A stretch of DNA of 64,000 nt from Bin80 sp965203305 (GCA_965203305.1 OZ241874.1:1302001-1366000); one strand, 5' to 3'. Counted from the first letter of the stretch, positions 1-9,718 are shown. A program made the numbers and translations. The notes: generated by a model from the letters alone, not told the origin.

Positions 1-304
1 AATGATACGGCCGAGCAGCCCGCCTAACAGATTGATCTGTTCACTAAGCGGTACAGAAATTCCCGTACCCTGCGCTTCAAAGCGTAATTTCTGCCAAGAA
101 TTCATAGCCTGGTATTTTGGAAAACCGTATGCCTATAAAATATGCCGCTTGCACAATGTTTCCACATGCATTCCAATATGCACATTTTCCATACATTGGA
201 AGTCAGCATGTGGCACAAATACACTGATTGCTGGTCTAACCTGCCTGTGCCTATACGAAGGGTATATTCAGTATCTTGTTACATTTATCTCTTCATGCAA
301 TTTC

Positions 305-655
305 ATGACCAAAGCCAAGCTCATTGAAGCGATTGCACAAAGAACCGGCTTGACCAAGGTGGAGACGGAAGCTGTACTGATTGGGTTCTGGGAAGTCATT
401 GAGGAAGCACTGGTGCAGGGAGAATCTGTCAGTCTCCGGGGAATTGGTTCATTTCGGACTCAGAATCGGCCAGCCCGCAACGGACGCAATCCCCTGACAG
501 GAGAATCCATGCGGATAGAAGCCAGAACAGTCCCCGTATTCAAACCCTCAAAAGAATTTAAAGATCGCGTGAATACCGGCAGTCAGGCACATAACAAGCA
601 GTCTGAGCGTCCCAGCGCGAAAAAGCGCATACTCAGGATATTTACCCAGGATTAG
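305..655 (+). CDS. HU/IHF-family DNA-binding protein
   Basis: A 116-residue histone-like protein that would bind and bend DNA as a dimer in the nucleoid. The start at the ATG at 305 is chosen because family homology begins there (MTKAKLIEAIAQRTGL); the frame is open further upstream but that part has no protein character. The helical N-terminal half is followed by the beta-arm signature RNPLTGE and the closing stretch VPVFKPSKEFKDRV, both diagnostic of HU/IHF. About 20 basic residues extend past the usual 90-residue core, rich in Lys/Arg (SAKKRILRIF), which may add DNA contacts. It is a stand-alone gene. The family call is firm; HU versus IHF subtype cannot be assigned. Confidence 0.92.
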   Translation: MTKAKLIEAIAQRTGLTKVETEAVLIGFWEVIEEALVQGESVSLRGIGSFRTQNRPARNGRNPLTGESMRIEARTVPVFKPSKEFKDRVNTGSQAHNKQSERPSAKKRILRIFTQD

Positions 656-833
656 ATGAAAGTCTGCACTGTTTGGCCGAACTTTCATTCGTAATGAAGA
701 TTGCTGTAATCTGTGCGCATAGCCGAGTAATCAGGACTCTGCCACCACTGTACGGGGCAAGCCCTGTGACTGGCAGAACCCGCTTGATCCCAGTATCTGC
801 TTTCACCATGGCACCAAACCACAGAAAGAAATC

Positions 834-1622
834 ATGAAATCACAGATTCCATCCGAACCTGCTGAAATACCTCGCAAGCGTCCGGCCAGTGTAGAATCAG
901 GAGTAGGGATGCAGATCTTTGCCATCATTGGAATTGGCGTACTTCTGGTTACTGTTCTGTTTCTGGCAACAGCGGTGAGCAAGCGTGTATCTCCACCCCA
1001 AACCGACTCTCTTCCAGCTTCCTCTTCCAGTGTACCACAAGTCCCTCTTTCAGGTGATCTGGCGGAGCAAATTGAAGAACTGGACATTGCGATTGCCAGT
1101 GATACAAGTGCATTGAAGATTCCTTTGCAGCGGGAGAAGGTCCGTGTTCTAGTGCAGGGAGGGCGGCTGGACATGGCAGGCGATCTGCAGTCACAGATTG
1201 CGGAAGAGACTGGATTTGCAAACGACTGGAAAAGAGCAGGCGACTTGTACTATGAGCAGATGGCTAAGGAGACACAGCCACAGCCGCGCAGCCAGATGGC
1301 AAATCAGGCAGTACATGCGTATCAGGAAGCCCTAGAACTGGACCCGGAAAATCTTGATGCTCGGACGGACATGGCCACGGCCTATCTGAATACAGGCAAT
1401 CCAATGCTGGGGGTTACCGAGATAAAAAAAGTGCTGGAGACAAACCCGAATCATTTGAATGCAAACTTTAATTATGGGCTTATGCTCGCCCGGATTAACC
1501 GCAATGAAGAAGCGATATCTCAGCTGGAACTTGTACTTTCTCTGTCTCCTGATTCCACCTCCATGCATCATCAGCGAGCATCGGCATTGATTGCGGCCAT
1601 TCAAGAGCAAACAGCCCTGTAA
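834..1622 (+). CDS. Membrane-anchored TPR-repeat protein
   Basis: A 262-residue protein with a cytoplasmic proline/charged N-terminus, one hydrophobic segment at about residues 25-48, a Ser/Pro-rich linker and a C-terminal block of tetratricopeptide repeats (for example AYQEALELDPENLDAR and ISQLELVLSLSPDS). TPR blocks act as protein-interaction scaffolds; the partner is unknown. The stop codon overlaps the start of the next gene (ModA) by one base (TAATG), so the two are probably translated together. Linkage to molybdate uptake is positional only. The TPR call is firm; the biological role is not known. Confidence 0.85.
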   Translation: MKSQIPSEPAEIPRKRPASVESGVGMQIFAIIGIGVLLVTVLFLATAVSKRVSPPQTDSLPASSSSVPQVPLSGDLAEQIEELDIAIASDTSALKIPLQREKVRVLVQGGRLDMAGDLQSQIAEETGFANDWKRAGDLYYEQMAKETQPQPRSQMANQAVHAYQEALELDPENLDARTDMATAYLNTGNPMLGVTEIKKVLETNPNHLNANFNYGLMLARINRNEEAISQLELVLSLSPDSTSMHHQRASALIAAIQEQTAL

Positions 1623-2362
1623 TGCGACTGTCCCTGGTCGCAATCTTTCTGTTTTTCGGGTGCAGTTCCGAATCTGGCTCGTCCCGGAATTCCATCACAA
1701 TCTTTGCGGCAGCCTCTCTAACGGATGCACTTCACGAGGTTGTCCGTCTCTTCAGACTTCAGAATCCGGATGTGATCGTTCACACACATGTCGGGCCGAC
1801 ATCTCTGCTTGCAAGGCAGATTCAGCACGGTGCCCCGGCGGATCTATTCATGGCAGCAAGTCCAGACTGGATTGGCTATCTGCGACAGGAGAACCTGATC
1901 AGGGGAGCAGAAATTGAGTTTGCAAGGAACACACTGGTTGTTGTCGGTTCACGGACGGCCCCTCTGGTTGCCACATTTTCGGAGATCAGCTCCGTCCAGC
2001 ATCTTGCGATAGCAGACCCTTCGCATGTACCTGCAGGAGTTTACAGCAAAGCGGCACTTGCGTGTGCTGGAATATGGAATACTGTACAACAGGCGATCAT
2101 TCCAACTCTGGATGTTCGGGGTGCACTCGTAGCAGTGACCAGCGGGGCAGCGGATTACGCCATGGTATATGGATCGGATGCCAGACTGGCTCCCGAACTG
2201 CAATTCCTGTTCCAGGTACCGGATTCATGCATGCCAGAGATTGTTTATGTTATGTGTACATTGCAAAAGGCAAAGAACCCCGAGATTGCCTTAGAATTTA
2301 CAGAATTCGCCACGGATTCTGCGAGGCAAAGTGTATGGATGCAATTTGGATTTGATTCCTAG
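1622..2362 (+). CDS. modA: Molybdate ABC transporter substrate-binding lipoprotein ModA
   Basis: A 246-residue periplasmic oxyanion-binding protein for molybdate or tungstate import. The N-terminus is a short lipoprotein signal with lipobox around FFGCSS, so the mature protein would be lipid-anchored. The family start TIFAAASLTDAL is followed by the ligand-region motif GAPADLFMAAS, as in ModA. Length matches the family. It overlaps the upstream TPR gene by one base and is followed by ModB four bases after its stop. The ATPase ModC is absent from this locus, so the transporter needs an ATPase encoded elsewhere. Confidence 0.9.
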   Translation: MRLSLVAIFLFFGCSSESGSSRNSITIFAAASLTDALHEVVRLFRLQNPDVIVHTHVGPTSLLARQIQHGAPADLFMAASPDWIGYLRQENLIRGAEIEFARNTLVVVGSRTAPLVATFSEISSVQHLAIADPSHVPAGVYSKAALACAGIWNTVQQAIIPTLDVRGALVAVTSGAADYAMVYGSDARLAPELQFLFQVPDSCMPEIVYVMCTLQKAKNPEIALEFTEFATDSARQSVWMQFGFDS

Positions 2363-2366
2363 CCAT

Positions 2367-3047
2367 ATGGAGATGTCTGCGCAAGAATGGTCCATTATCG
2401 CCCTGTCCATTCGCACGGCCATGGTTGCTGTTGGAATCACAGTTCTTCCGGGCATGCTGACGGCATGGTATCTGGCTCGCAGAAGATCTCCACTGACATT
2501 TGTAGTGGAGAACCTTGTTCAGCTTCCGCTGGTGCTTCCACCTGTGATCACGGGGCTTGTACTATTGATCTTCTTTGGCCCAAAAGGGGCCGGTGGCCAG
2601 ATTCTCCACGAATTCTTTGGAATAGAACTGGCCTTTACGAGCATGGGAGCTGCAATCGCTGCCGGAGTGATGGCTTTCCCTTTGCTGGTCCAAACATTTC
2701 GTGTTGCCATTGAACAGATTGACCCCGAATGGGAAGAAGCAGTATCAGTGTATGGCGGGGGGCATTGGGCGGTTTTTCGCTGGGTAACATTTCCGCTGGC
2801 AGCAAAGGGGATCATTGCCGGCATTGTGCTTGGATTTGCCCGGGCTGTCGGCGAGTTTGGAGCAACGGTCGTTTTTGCCGGGAATATTCCGGGGCGAACT
2901 CAAACCATTCCGCTTGCCGTATTTACCCGGCTGGGGCAGGTCGGCACCGAAGCATCACTGAGCAGACTGGTACTCGTCGCTGTCATTTTGAGTATTTTAA
3001 GCCTGTCGGTACACGCCTATTTATCAACAAGACTGACACACAACTAA
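2367..3047 (+). CDS. modB: Molybdate ABC transporter permease ModB
   Basis: An inner-membrane permease of about 226 residues forming the channel for molybdate fed by ModA. Five to six hydrophobic helices are visible. The cytoplasmic EAA loop that docks the ATPase is present (EEAVSVYGGGHWAVFRWVTF), as is the family block ARAVGEFGATVVFAGN. I place the start at the ATG at 2367 (2373 is also possible), just after the ModA stop; the frame is open to 2331 but that would overlap ModA. The next gene is a TPM protein, not ModC. The call is firm. Confidence 0.9.
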   Translation: MEMSAQEWSIIALSIRTAMVAVGITVLPGMLTAWYLARRRSPLTFVVENLVQLPLVLPPVITGLVLLIFFGPKGAGGQILHEFFGIELAFTSMGAAIAAGVMAFPLLVQTFRVAIEQIDPEWEEAVSVYGGGHWAVFRWVTFPLAAKGIIAGIVLGFARAVGEFGATVVFAGNIPGRTQTIPLAVFTRLGQVGTEASLSRLVLVAVILSILSLSVHAYLSTRLTHN

Positions 3048-3061
3048 TCATCTGTATCCTC

Positions 3062-3715
3062 ATGAAATCACTCATGACAGAGGCTGAACTGAATCGGGTC
3101 AAAGAAGCCGTCGCCAGCGCGGAAAAGAAAACCTCGGGCGAGATCGTACCCTATATCGTTCCACAGAGTGCACAGCACGAGGTGGCAGTCTGGCGGGCAG
3201 CTGGTGTGTTTGCGCTTCTGGCATATGCTGTTATACTGGGAATTCGATGGTTTTCGGGCTGGGGTGGCACCCCGCTAACGGAGGGAATCACGCCAGTGCT
3301 GCTCATGATCATTACCGGCGTAATCGGTGCCGCCCTTGCACACTGGGTGCCTGCCTCCAAACGCTTCTTCGCAGGGAAGAACAGACTGGCTCTTGCAACA
3401 CACCAGAGAGCTATGCAGGCCTTTATTGAAAAAGAAGTATTCCTGACGCGTGAGCGCACGGGGATTATTCTGTTTGTATCCCTGCTGGAGCACCGTATTG
3501 AAGTTGTCGGGGATACGGGCATCAATGCCAAAGTAGACTCAGAAGACTGGGTAGGCATTGTAGCGACGATTCAGCGGCACATGAAAGCCGGAAAGCTCAC
3601 CGAGGGGCTTGTAGAAGGGATACAAAAATGTGGATATCTCCTTGAAAAAGCCGGCGTTGCCATTCGGCCAGATGATACCAATGAACTGGCGGATGATGTC
3701 AGTTTTGGGAATTAG
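3062..3715 (+). CDS. TPM-domain membrane protein
   Basis: A protein of about 217 residues resembling the TPM (TLP18.3/Psb32/MOLO-1, formerly DUF477) family. It opens with the typical helix (TEAELNRVKEAVASAEKKTS followed by GEIVPYIV), then two hydrophobic segments (ALLAYAVILGIRWF; VLLMIITGVIGAALAHWV), then the rest of the fold (RTGIILFVSLLEHRIEVVGD). Its role in bacteria is poorly defined; some relatives are linked to envelope maintenance. Start ATG at 3062 or 3074. It follows ModB by 14 bases, and its end overlaps the next gene's reading frame, so these genes are probably cotranscribed. Confidence 0.8.
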   Translation: MKSLMTEAELNRVKEAVASAEKKTSGEIVPYIVPQSAQHEVAVWRAAGVFALLAYAVILGIRWFSGWGGTPLTEGITPVLLMIITGVIGAALAHWVPASKRFFAGKNRLALATHQRAMQAFIEKEVFLTRERTGIILFVSLLEHRIEVVGDTGINAKVDSEDWVGIVATIQRHMKAGKLTEGLVEGIQKCGYLLEKAGVAIRPDDTNELADDVSFGN

Positions 3716-6700
3716 ACCGGCGCAAACATTCTTTTTGGTCGCGAAATGGGGAAGTTTGTGTTGCATGTGCCTGGCATTCTTGCCGCCTTCCATATCCGCA
3801 CAGCATCTGCAGATCCATGTGGATACCCTGACAGGAAAGCAGCCGTTTGTTCTTGAACGCTTTGTGATACCGGGAACAGTGACGGTCTTGGTAAACAATG
3901 CAGAAGTGGATTCAGCCAGGTACAGGTTTGATCCACAATTCCGTCATCTTTGGGTCCCCTCAGCTGCTCTGGGGGACACTGCGGTTGTCAGGTACAGAGT
4001 CTGGGATTTGGCTCTCCCTGATCGCTATACAAGAGTGTCTGCACTCCCCCCGCTCGCTGATTCAACGGTCATAAGCCAGTCAAGTGAATCAGGCACCGCA
4101 TTGCCACAGCCCATTCAGCTCAGGCGAAGCGGATCCATCACACGTGGAGTTCTGGCAGGAAACAATCGCAATGCGACGATAGAGTCGGGATTACGCCTGC
4201 AAATGTCCGGGCAACTGGCACCAGACATACATCTGACAGCAATGCTGACCGACGAGAATACTCCGATTCTGTCCGAAGGAACCACACAGCGTCTCAGTGA
4301 ACTTGACCGTGTGTTCATAAAAATGGATACCCCGTACGGCTCGGCTCAGCTGGGGGATTTTCAGTTGAGGTTTGATCAGAGCACCTTTGCCCGGCTTGAT
4401 CGAAAAATCCAGGGAATCGGAGTCAGTGCTCCCTTCCCCTCCGGTGGTCCAAGTGGGGACCTGCGTGTGGCAGCAGCGACATCACGGGGGCTGTTCAGGA
4501 CACAGGATATACGGGTCAAGGATGGTGTACAAGGGCCATACCGGCTCCAGGGCAATGCGAATGAGCCCTTTATTCTCGTAATTCCCGGTTCTGAATCCGT
4601 CTATCTGAATGGCAATCGTCTGCAACGGGGGGAATCGCATGATTATGTGATTGACTATGCCACAGGGGAGCTGAGATTCACAGCCAACCGTCTGATCAAG
4701 TACCATCACCGGATTGTGGTTGAGTTTCAGTATCGTACGACGGAGTTTACACGCACCCTGGCAGCGGCCGAAGTTGCGGTTTCCACCCCGAAACGAGGGG
4801 CTGGCCCACCGCTTGCCTCCCTTGGAGTCACATTTATTCGAGAAGCGGACGGAAAGTCATTTGATCAGGAGTTTGGACTCACGGACGCGGACAAGGAGCT
4901 GCTTGCAAACCTCGGGGATCGGGATGCTTCCCGCAGTGGTGCCACACCTGTTTCTTATGATCCAGATGCACAGTGGACCCACTATACGCTTCGGGATACC
5001 ACAATCGCGGGACGATCCTATTCAGTGTATTTGCCAGTCACAACATCAATGGAACGTGAAGTTTTTCGGGTAGAGTTTACCCGGTTAGGAGCAGGGAGAG
5101 GAGATTATGTGAGACGGGGGCAGAGTACGAATGGCATCGTCTACAGGTATCGCGGCCCCGGCCAGGGCGAATACATGCCTGTCCGTGTTTTGCCGAAGCC
5201 GGCACAGCAGCGAATGGTAGATGTACGCGGAAGTTTTTCACCTGTCCGTCATGTAGAGATTATCGGAGAATGGGCACACTCATTCCGTGACGAGAACAGG
5301 TTTTCTTCTCTGGATGCGGCAGACAATCTCGCACACAGCTATCATACTCAGCTGCGAATCAGTGATCTGCCCACGGGGCTGGGAAAGGCAGCCCTGACAT
5401 TTAACCGGAGACATACCGGACAGAATTTTGCTGCGTTTGACCGGACACAGCCAGTTGAATTTGTCCGTTCCTGGAATTTGCCCACTGACCGGAGGCTTGT
5501 GCAGGTACATCAGGAAACCATTGATGAAGCCACGGCAGCATGGAATTTTACAGACCAATCGTCCATAACCGGAACGCTTGGTCGGCTGGAGCAGCGGGGG
5601 GTATTTCGCGGGAACCGAAAGGAGGTGACATTGACGGTTGACGAAGCGCGTATCCCCACGCTCACCTATTTTTTTATCCATATTAACAGCAATGCCGATT
5701 CAGTACAGGGGAAGTGGATACGACATAACGCAAGGGCAAGTCAGGCACTTATACCGGAGCGTTTGACGATCAATACCAGACTCAAGACCAGTCAGCGTCA
5801 TCAATCCATTCGCCAGGGGCTCCGACAGGACTCACAGCAGTATTGGGAAATATCCCCTCAGGTAGAGTTTGAGAGTAGCTGGGGGACTGTATCTGCACAG
5901 TTTGACTGGCGTGAACAACACCTTTGGACTGCCGATTACAGCCTGATTCCCGGAAAAAATACCGCAACAGCCAGCATCAACTACACCACAAAGCGAAAGT
6001 CGTCTTTTCAGAGTCAGGGGCGGGTAGGGCTGCGCTATACCAGCCATGCTGAATTCTTTCATACTGTGCAGGGATTATCGGACGAGCGGTCTCTTGTGAT
6101 TCGCTGGAATGGTCGTGTGCAACCATGGAACAGGCTAGTACGCCTGAACTGGTTCTATGAAGCACTGTCGGAACAAACCCCTGTTCTTCAGGAAATTTAT
6201 ATCCGCACAGGCCCGGAACTTGGGGAATATGTGTGGAAGGATTCCAACAGCAACGGGATCGCAGAGATTGACGAATTTGTCCCCGAGGTCACGCAGGATG
6301 AGGGCAATTATGCGCGCACGCTTATTCCGTCTGACTCGCTCCAGTCCGTAACCGGCCTGAAGGCACGGCTCCATGTCCAGTTTGACGGCGGACAGCACTG
6401 GCGTACCCCGAAAACGGGATGGCAAAAATGGCTGCGCCAGGTTACGCTCCGAACCGCGATGGAGGTACAGGAAAAGAGCAGAGACCCTGATCCGGCAAAC
6501 ATCTATCTCCTCAGGCAGCAGTGGTTTCGGCATCCTGAAAATTCTATTCGGGGAACACTCAGTCTGACGCAGGACTTGTGGCTGTTTCGCAATCACCCCC
6601 GATACGGGTTCCATGCTTCCTGGCGAAGAATCCGCTCCGCCAATGTTCTGGCAGCAGATACAGAGAGACGGAGTATAGACGAATTTCGTGCACAGATTCG

Positions 6701-7196
6701 ATGGAGTCTCGGAGATATCTGGGCTTTTACATCCGAGGGATCACTTTCTGAGAAGATTCGAGAGAGTACTTCCTTCGCATCCCGAGAATTTGATATTCAA
6801 ACCCGATCCATTATCCAGGAAGTTCAGGCGTCGGTCACGCCCAGTCTCAGAATTTCTGCCGGGCTGGACTATTCCAGAAAAGATGCCAGTACAAGAGGTA
6901 CGGCAACCGCGCTGAAGCTCCCTCTGCAGAGTTCGCTGGAGCGGGCGGGACGGGCAAGTGTCACAGGACGCATGGAATTTGCACGAATTGCCCTGAGTGA
7001 AGAAGAGAACTCAACAGGTCTTGCGCTCTTTGAGTTGACCGATGGCAGGGGAGCCGGACGCTCGTTCCTCTGGCAAATGAATGGATGGCTCCAGCTAACG
7101 AGCGTTCTGCGTGCCACAGTGACCTACTCTGGGAGACAGCCTGAAAATGCACCCCCCGTTCATACGGTGCGTATGCAACTTTCAGCGACTTTTTGA
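3693..7196 (+). CDS. Large predicted outer-membrane protein of unknown function
   Basis: A protein of roughly 1170 residues that I do not recognise as a characterised family. It begins with a hydrophobic stretch ending in SISAQ, consistent with a signal peptide, and ends with Phe after alternating beta-strand-like segments (VRMQLSATF), typical of outer-membrane barrels. The body is Arg/Thr/Gln-rich and beta-like. One loop (DSNSNGIAEIDEF) looks like a calcium-binding dockerin/EF-hand loop. The start is uncertain: GTG 3630 has an upstream AGAAGGG, while ATGs at 3672, 3681 and 3693 put the signal peptide nearer the start. It overlaps the end of the TPM gene. An adhesin, a transport barrel or an assembly factor are all possible. 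Confidence 0.7.
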   Translation: MMSVLGIRPAQTFFLVAKWGSLCCMCLAFLPPSISAQHLQIHVDTLTGKQPFVLERFVIPGTVTVLVNNAEVDSARYRFDPQFRHLWVPSAALGDTAVVRYRVWDLALPDRYTRVSALPPLADSTVISQSSESGTALPQPIQLRRSGSITRGVLAGNNRNATIESGLRLQMSGQLAPDIHLTAMLTDENTPILSEGTTQRLSELDRVFIKMDTPYGSAQLGDFQLRFDQSTFARLDRKIQGIGVSAPFPSGGPSGDLRVAAATSRGLFRTQDIRVKDGVQGPYRLQGNANEPFILVIPGSESVYLNGNRLQRGESHDYVIDYATGELRFTANRLIKYHHRIVVEFQYRTTEFTRTLAAAEVAVSTPKRGAGPPLASLGVTFIREADGKSFDQEFGLTDADKELLANLGDRDASRSGATPVSYDPDAQWTHYTLRDTTIAGRSYSVYLPVTTSMEREVFRVEFTRLGAGRGDYVRRGQSTNGIVYRYRGPGQGEYMPVRVLPKPAQQRMVDVRGSFSPVRHVEIIGEWAHSFRDENRFSSLDAADNLAHSYHTQLRISDLPTGLGKAALTFNRRHTGQNFAAFDRTQPVEFVRSWNLPTDRRLVQVHQETIDEATAAWNFTDQSSITGTLGRLEQRGVFRGNRKEVTLTVDEARIPTLTYFFIHINSNADSVQGKWIRHNARASQALIPERLTINTRLKTSQRHQSIRQGLRQDSQQYWEISPQVEFESSWGTVSAQFDWREQHLWTADYSLIPGKNTATASINYTTKRKSSFQSQGRVGLRYTSHAEFFHTVQGLSDERSLVIRWNGRVQPWNRLVRLNWFYEALSEQTPVLQEIYIRTGPELGEYVWKDSNSNGIAEIDEFVPEVTQDEGNYARTLIPSDSLQSVTGLKARLHVQFDGGQHWRTPKTGWQKWLRQVTLRTAMEVQEKSRDPDPANIYLLRQQWFRHPENSIRGTLSLTQDLWLFRNHPRYGFHASWRRIRSANVLAADTERRSIDEFRAQIRWSLGDIWAFTSEGSLSEKIRESTSFASREFDIQTRSIIQEVQASVTPSLRISAGLDYSRKDASTRGTATALKLPLQSSLERAGRASVTGRMEFARIALSEEENSTGLALFELTDGRGAGRSFLWQMNGWLQLTSVLRATVTYSGRQPENAPPVHTVRMQLSATF

Positions 7197-7214
7197 CGAT
7201 TATCCTATGTTTGC

Positions 7215-7436
7215 ATGCCTATTCTTCGTAACAAATTCATATATTCCGAGCCCCTTGCAGAAAGATTTTTGGGACCGTCGAATTCTGACCAAGCACAGGA
7301 TGGAAACTTGATCTTTCTGAATGATCCTCCTTCTTTTGACGGTTTGAGCGGGAAATTATCCCAAATTCGTTCCCTGAAAAAGCTCTTCAAAACGGGTTTT
7401 ATTCCTCATGCATATGAGCGGCACGTATATGTTTGA
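7215..7436 (+). CDS. Small hypothetical protein (uncertain)
   Basis: A 73-codon ATG-started frame between the large outer-membrane protein and the transposase relic. Its composition is protein-like (charged, with a basic C-terminal half) but no family is recognisable and no convincing ribosome-binding site is seen. An overlapping frame on the opposite strand (7205-7390) is about equally long, which lowers confidence. It could be a remnant disturbed by insertion of the neighbouring element. Confidence 0.25.
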   Translation: MPILRNKFIYSEPLAERFLGPSNSDQAQDGNLIFLNDPPSFDGLSGKLSQIRSLKKLFKTGFIPHAYERHVYV

Positions 7437-7491
7437 TCACTTCAGTGGAAGCGATTTTTAATCCCGAAAAACCTGAGCCAGCTTCTTGGAT

Positions 7492-8045
7492 CTACGCTAC
7501 CAGGCGAAGAAGAGAGTACACTGTGAGCGCAAGCACGCCGAACATCATGCGGCATATCATCTTCTGATACCCCCGAACCCGCAGGTTCTGGAAGCCAAAC
7601 GCATCCTTCAGCCGAGCAAAGGCGCGTTCCACCGTAGAGTGCTCCCGGTACCGTATGCGCTCAGGTGGAGTAAATCCGCTAACACGCCGCGCCTTATTTT
7701 CCTGATCCCGCACCGATTTTCCGTTCCGCCGGGGATGGGAATCCGTGATCGGAACCTGTCCCAGTTCTTCCGTATGCTCGTGAATCTGTTTCGCATCATA
7801 GGTACTGTCCATCAAAGCATATAGAACCGCGAAGACCCGATCCGCGGTCATCTCGGCCAAGGGAATGGCGACCTGTCTATCATGCACGGAGGCGGAGGTT
7901 CCGATACAACTGGTGGGAGCGCCCCCGGCATTCCGCTTGCATCCACCATCTCCAGAGCCAGCGCAAAGAGTTTGTAGCGTCCGGGCAAGGGACCAAACGA
8001 CTCATCCAACTCCGAGAAAAAGATTCTCATCTGAGACTCTTGCAA
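7492..8045 (-). pseudogene. IS5/IS1182-like transposase relic, truncated and frameshifted
   Basis: Two adjoining minus-strand frames together encode the C-terminal half of a DDE transposase. The first (8045 down to about 7880) reads KLFALALEMVDASG and then shifts near 7885; the second (7887-7492) holds HDRQVAIPLAEMTADRV, ALMDSTYDA, GQVPITDSHPRR and ERAFARLKDAFG, which match the catalytic core and C-terminus of IS5/IS1182-type transposases. The N-terminal half is missing. The gene's 5' end overlaps a short inverted-repeat element at 8033-8130. It is not expected to be active. Confidence 0.75.
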
Positions 8046-8130
8046 AAATACCTCTATTTCTAACCTGGTGCATTTTCAAGCACTCTCATAGCGATATTTC
8101 TCCGTCATCCGAAATTTTTGCAAGAGGCTC
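8033..8130. repeat. 98-bp inverted-repeat element (MITE-like), copy A
   Basis: The ends are near-perfect 17-bp inverted repeats: GAGACTCTTGCAAAAAT at 8033-8049 and the complement of GAGCCTCTTGCAAAAAT at 8114-8130. Related elements lie at 29653-29750 (also 98 bp) and 38059-38160. Copy A abuts the IS5/IS1182-like transposase relic, suggesting the short elements share ends with that insertion sequence. No coding capacity. Confidence 0.7.
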
Positions 8131-8257
8131 AATTCTAAAAAAATCTGATTCTGGCAAGAATCAAGGGAACCTGAGCACTGGAAACAGATTGGATACCCTG
8201 AGTCAGTATTTCTGCAGGAGGCTCAAATATGCATGTCTAGGATATCTTAATTCTCTC

Positions 8258-9007
8258 ATGAAACCCCAAACCTTGAGGTATATCCTTGCCCCTTTCATCT
8301 TATCCATCTCATTTTTTGGCGGTTGTTCGGACGACTCAATCCCAACAGATGCAGATATGCATACAAAGCATGTCTCTCCGGTGGCAGAGCAGAATCAGAA
8401 TGCCTTGAATAACCATCAGAAATATGATTTAAATACATCAGAGGAGTACATCCGCGAATTTGTACTGGTGTATAAAAAAGCTCTGGAAACCAACACTCCC
8501 GGCATTGGTTGTACGGAGGTACTGGGACGGTTTTCAGAGAATTTTGAGAGCGAGCTAATTCGCTTGAGAAAGATTGTCACAGATGAGAGTATCGCCCCAA
8601 AGAACGTACTAAATACATTGATGATCTGAATTCTCTCCTATCACTTGTCTGTGCCCCCAGTTTTCAGAGCGAGATATTTTCTTCAATTGTTTCCGAGATG
8701 CTTTTGACATTTCCACATCTCTCAATGATGAGTCTTGAAGAGTGGCAAAAATTTGTACAAAGTGCTATCATTAGTTCAAGTGCAAAGACTGGTTTATGCC
8801 AAGAGAGATGTGAAAAAAAGATATACCGTTGCAGCGGCTCAAACCATAGCTCTTTCCATAGTTATGGCAACTGGCTGTACTACTTTGTCCGCAGCTGCTG
8901 CCCCGGTGTGTGCGGCGGGTGTGCTGTTGTGGTATCACTCTTCAATGGCAGGCCATTTACTAGATATGAATGACTGCTTGGCAAAATGCGGACAAGAATC
9001 CGAGTAA
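8258..9007 (+). pseudogene. Lipoprotein gene broken by two compensating frameshifts
   Basis: The ATG at 8258 opens a lipoprotein signal (ILSISFFGGCSDD) followed by a helical, charged domain. That frame stops at 8629, but the frame one base back continues a sensible protein from about 8599 (KYIDDLNSLLSLVCAP, then SLEEWQKFVQSAI). At the A7 run near 8814-8820 the original frame resumes with a hydrophobic segment (AAQTIALSIVMATGC) and runs to the stop at 9007. The three pieces together make one protein of about 250 residues. No family is recognised. Either the gene is decaying or the assembly has two homopolymer errors (C4 near 8594, A7 near 8814). Confidence 0.55.
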
Positions 9008-9065
9008 CTCAATTAGTTTATCACATCATGCTTCTCAAAGAATCTAGGGGTGGGGGTGATTTCAG

Positions 9066-9416
9066 ATGAAAAATAATTCAGAAAAAGCAATCTGGTTAAT
9101 TGACAGGGGGTGCCAAAATTTAAGGCGTTGGCACTCATATAAGTTTGCCATATTTTCGTTTTACATTATTGTGGCCACCTCTTTTTATTACCTGAGTGTA
9201 GTGGATAGTAGCTCTGTATCATGGGACGAGATCACGATACTTATAGTTTCAGGTATTTGGTATTTGGTGGTAACCTTTCGCCCATATCTTGTACTGAAGT
9301 GGTCGTCCTGGTTAGATCCAAGGATAACAAATGATGTACGTCCGTACTTGGAACAAAGTATGAGAGACTTGGCCTGGGAGCTCAGAGGCAAACGTATTTT
9401 GGAGAGTGACCGATAA
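9066..9416 (+). CDS. Small two-helix membrane protein
   Basis: A 116-residue protein with a charged N-terminus, two hydrophobic segments (FAIFSFYIIVATSFYYL and ITILIVSGIWYLVVTF) and an acidic/basic C-terminal tail. A purine-rich stretch (GGGGGTGAT) lies a suitable distance before the ATG. No family is recognised. It sits in a run of short accessory membrane or lipoprotein genes, several of them damaged. Confidence 0.6.
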   Translation: MKNNSEKAIWLIDRGCQNLRRWHSYKFAIFSFYIIVATSFYYLSVVDSSSVSWDEITILIVSGIWYLVVTFRPYLVLKWSSWLDPRITNDVRPYLEQSMRDLAWELRGKRILESDR

Positions 9417-9543
9417 TAAGTAATGGGAAAATAATCTCAAGTCATCAACTGATGAATTATTTGTTTAGGTCAGTGGCTGCTACTGGTTGTTAATGGAAGC
9501 TGGCACTTACAAAATTCAGATATGACCTCTTGGAGGTGCTAGA

Positions 9544-9699
9544 GTGATACGCAAGTGGGTGCTTCGGTTGTCTCCCAGAGCAAATTTATGGATTACCTCT
9601 TTTGCAATTCTCGGACTTATCCTTCTCTTGTTAAACTCTATGGATCCTTCATGGTATCGGACGGGATTTCTGGGAATCATTATCAATGGGGTTTTATAA
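9544..9699 (+). CDS. Small single-helix membrane protein (51 aa)
   Basis: A GTG-started 51-codon frame preceded by a strong ribosome-binding site (TTGGAGGTG) seven bases upstream. It contains one hydrophobic segment (ITSFAILGLILLLL) between a basic N-terminus (RKWVLRLSPR) and a short tail. Function unknown. It precedes the frame-damaged gene at 9719. Confidence 0.5.
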   Translation: MIRKWVLRLSPRANLWITSFAILGLILLLLNSMDPSWYRTGFLGIIINGVL

Positions 9700-9718
9700 T
9701 GCAATCCAGAGGAAAAAC

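Noticed and set aside
2..304. N-terminal extension of the HU gene
   Set aside because: The frame is open but Cys-rich and unlike HU; homology and the ATG at 305 define the gene.
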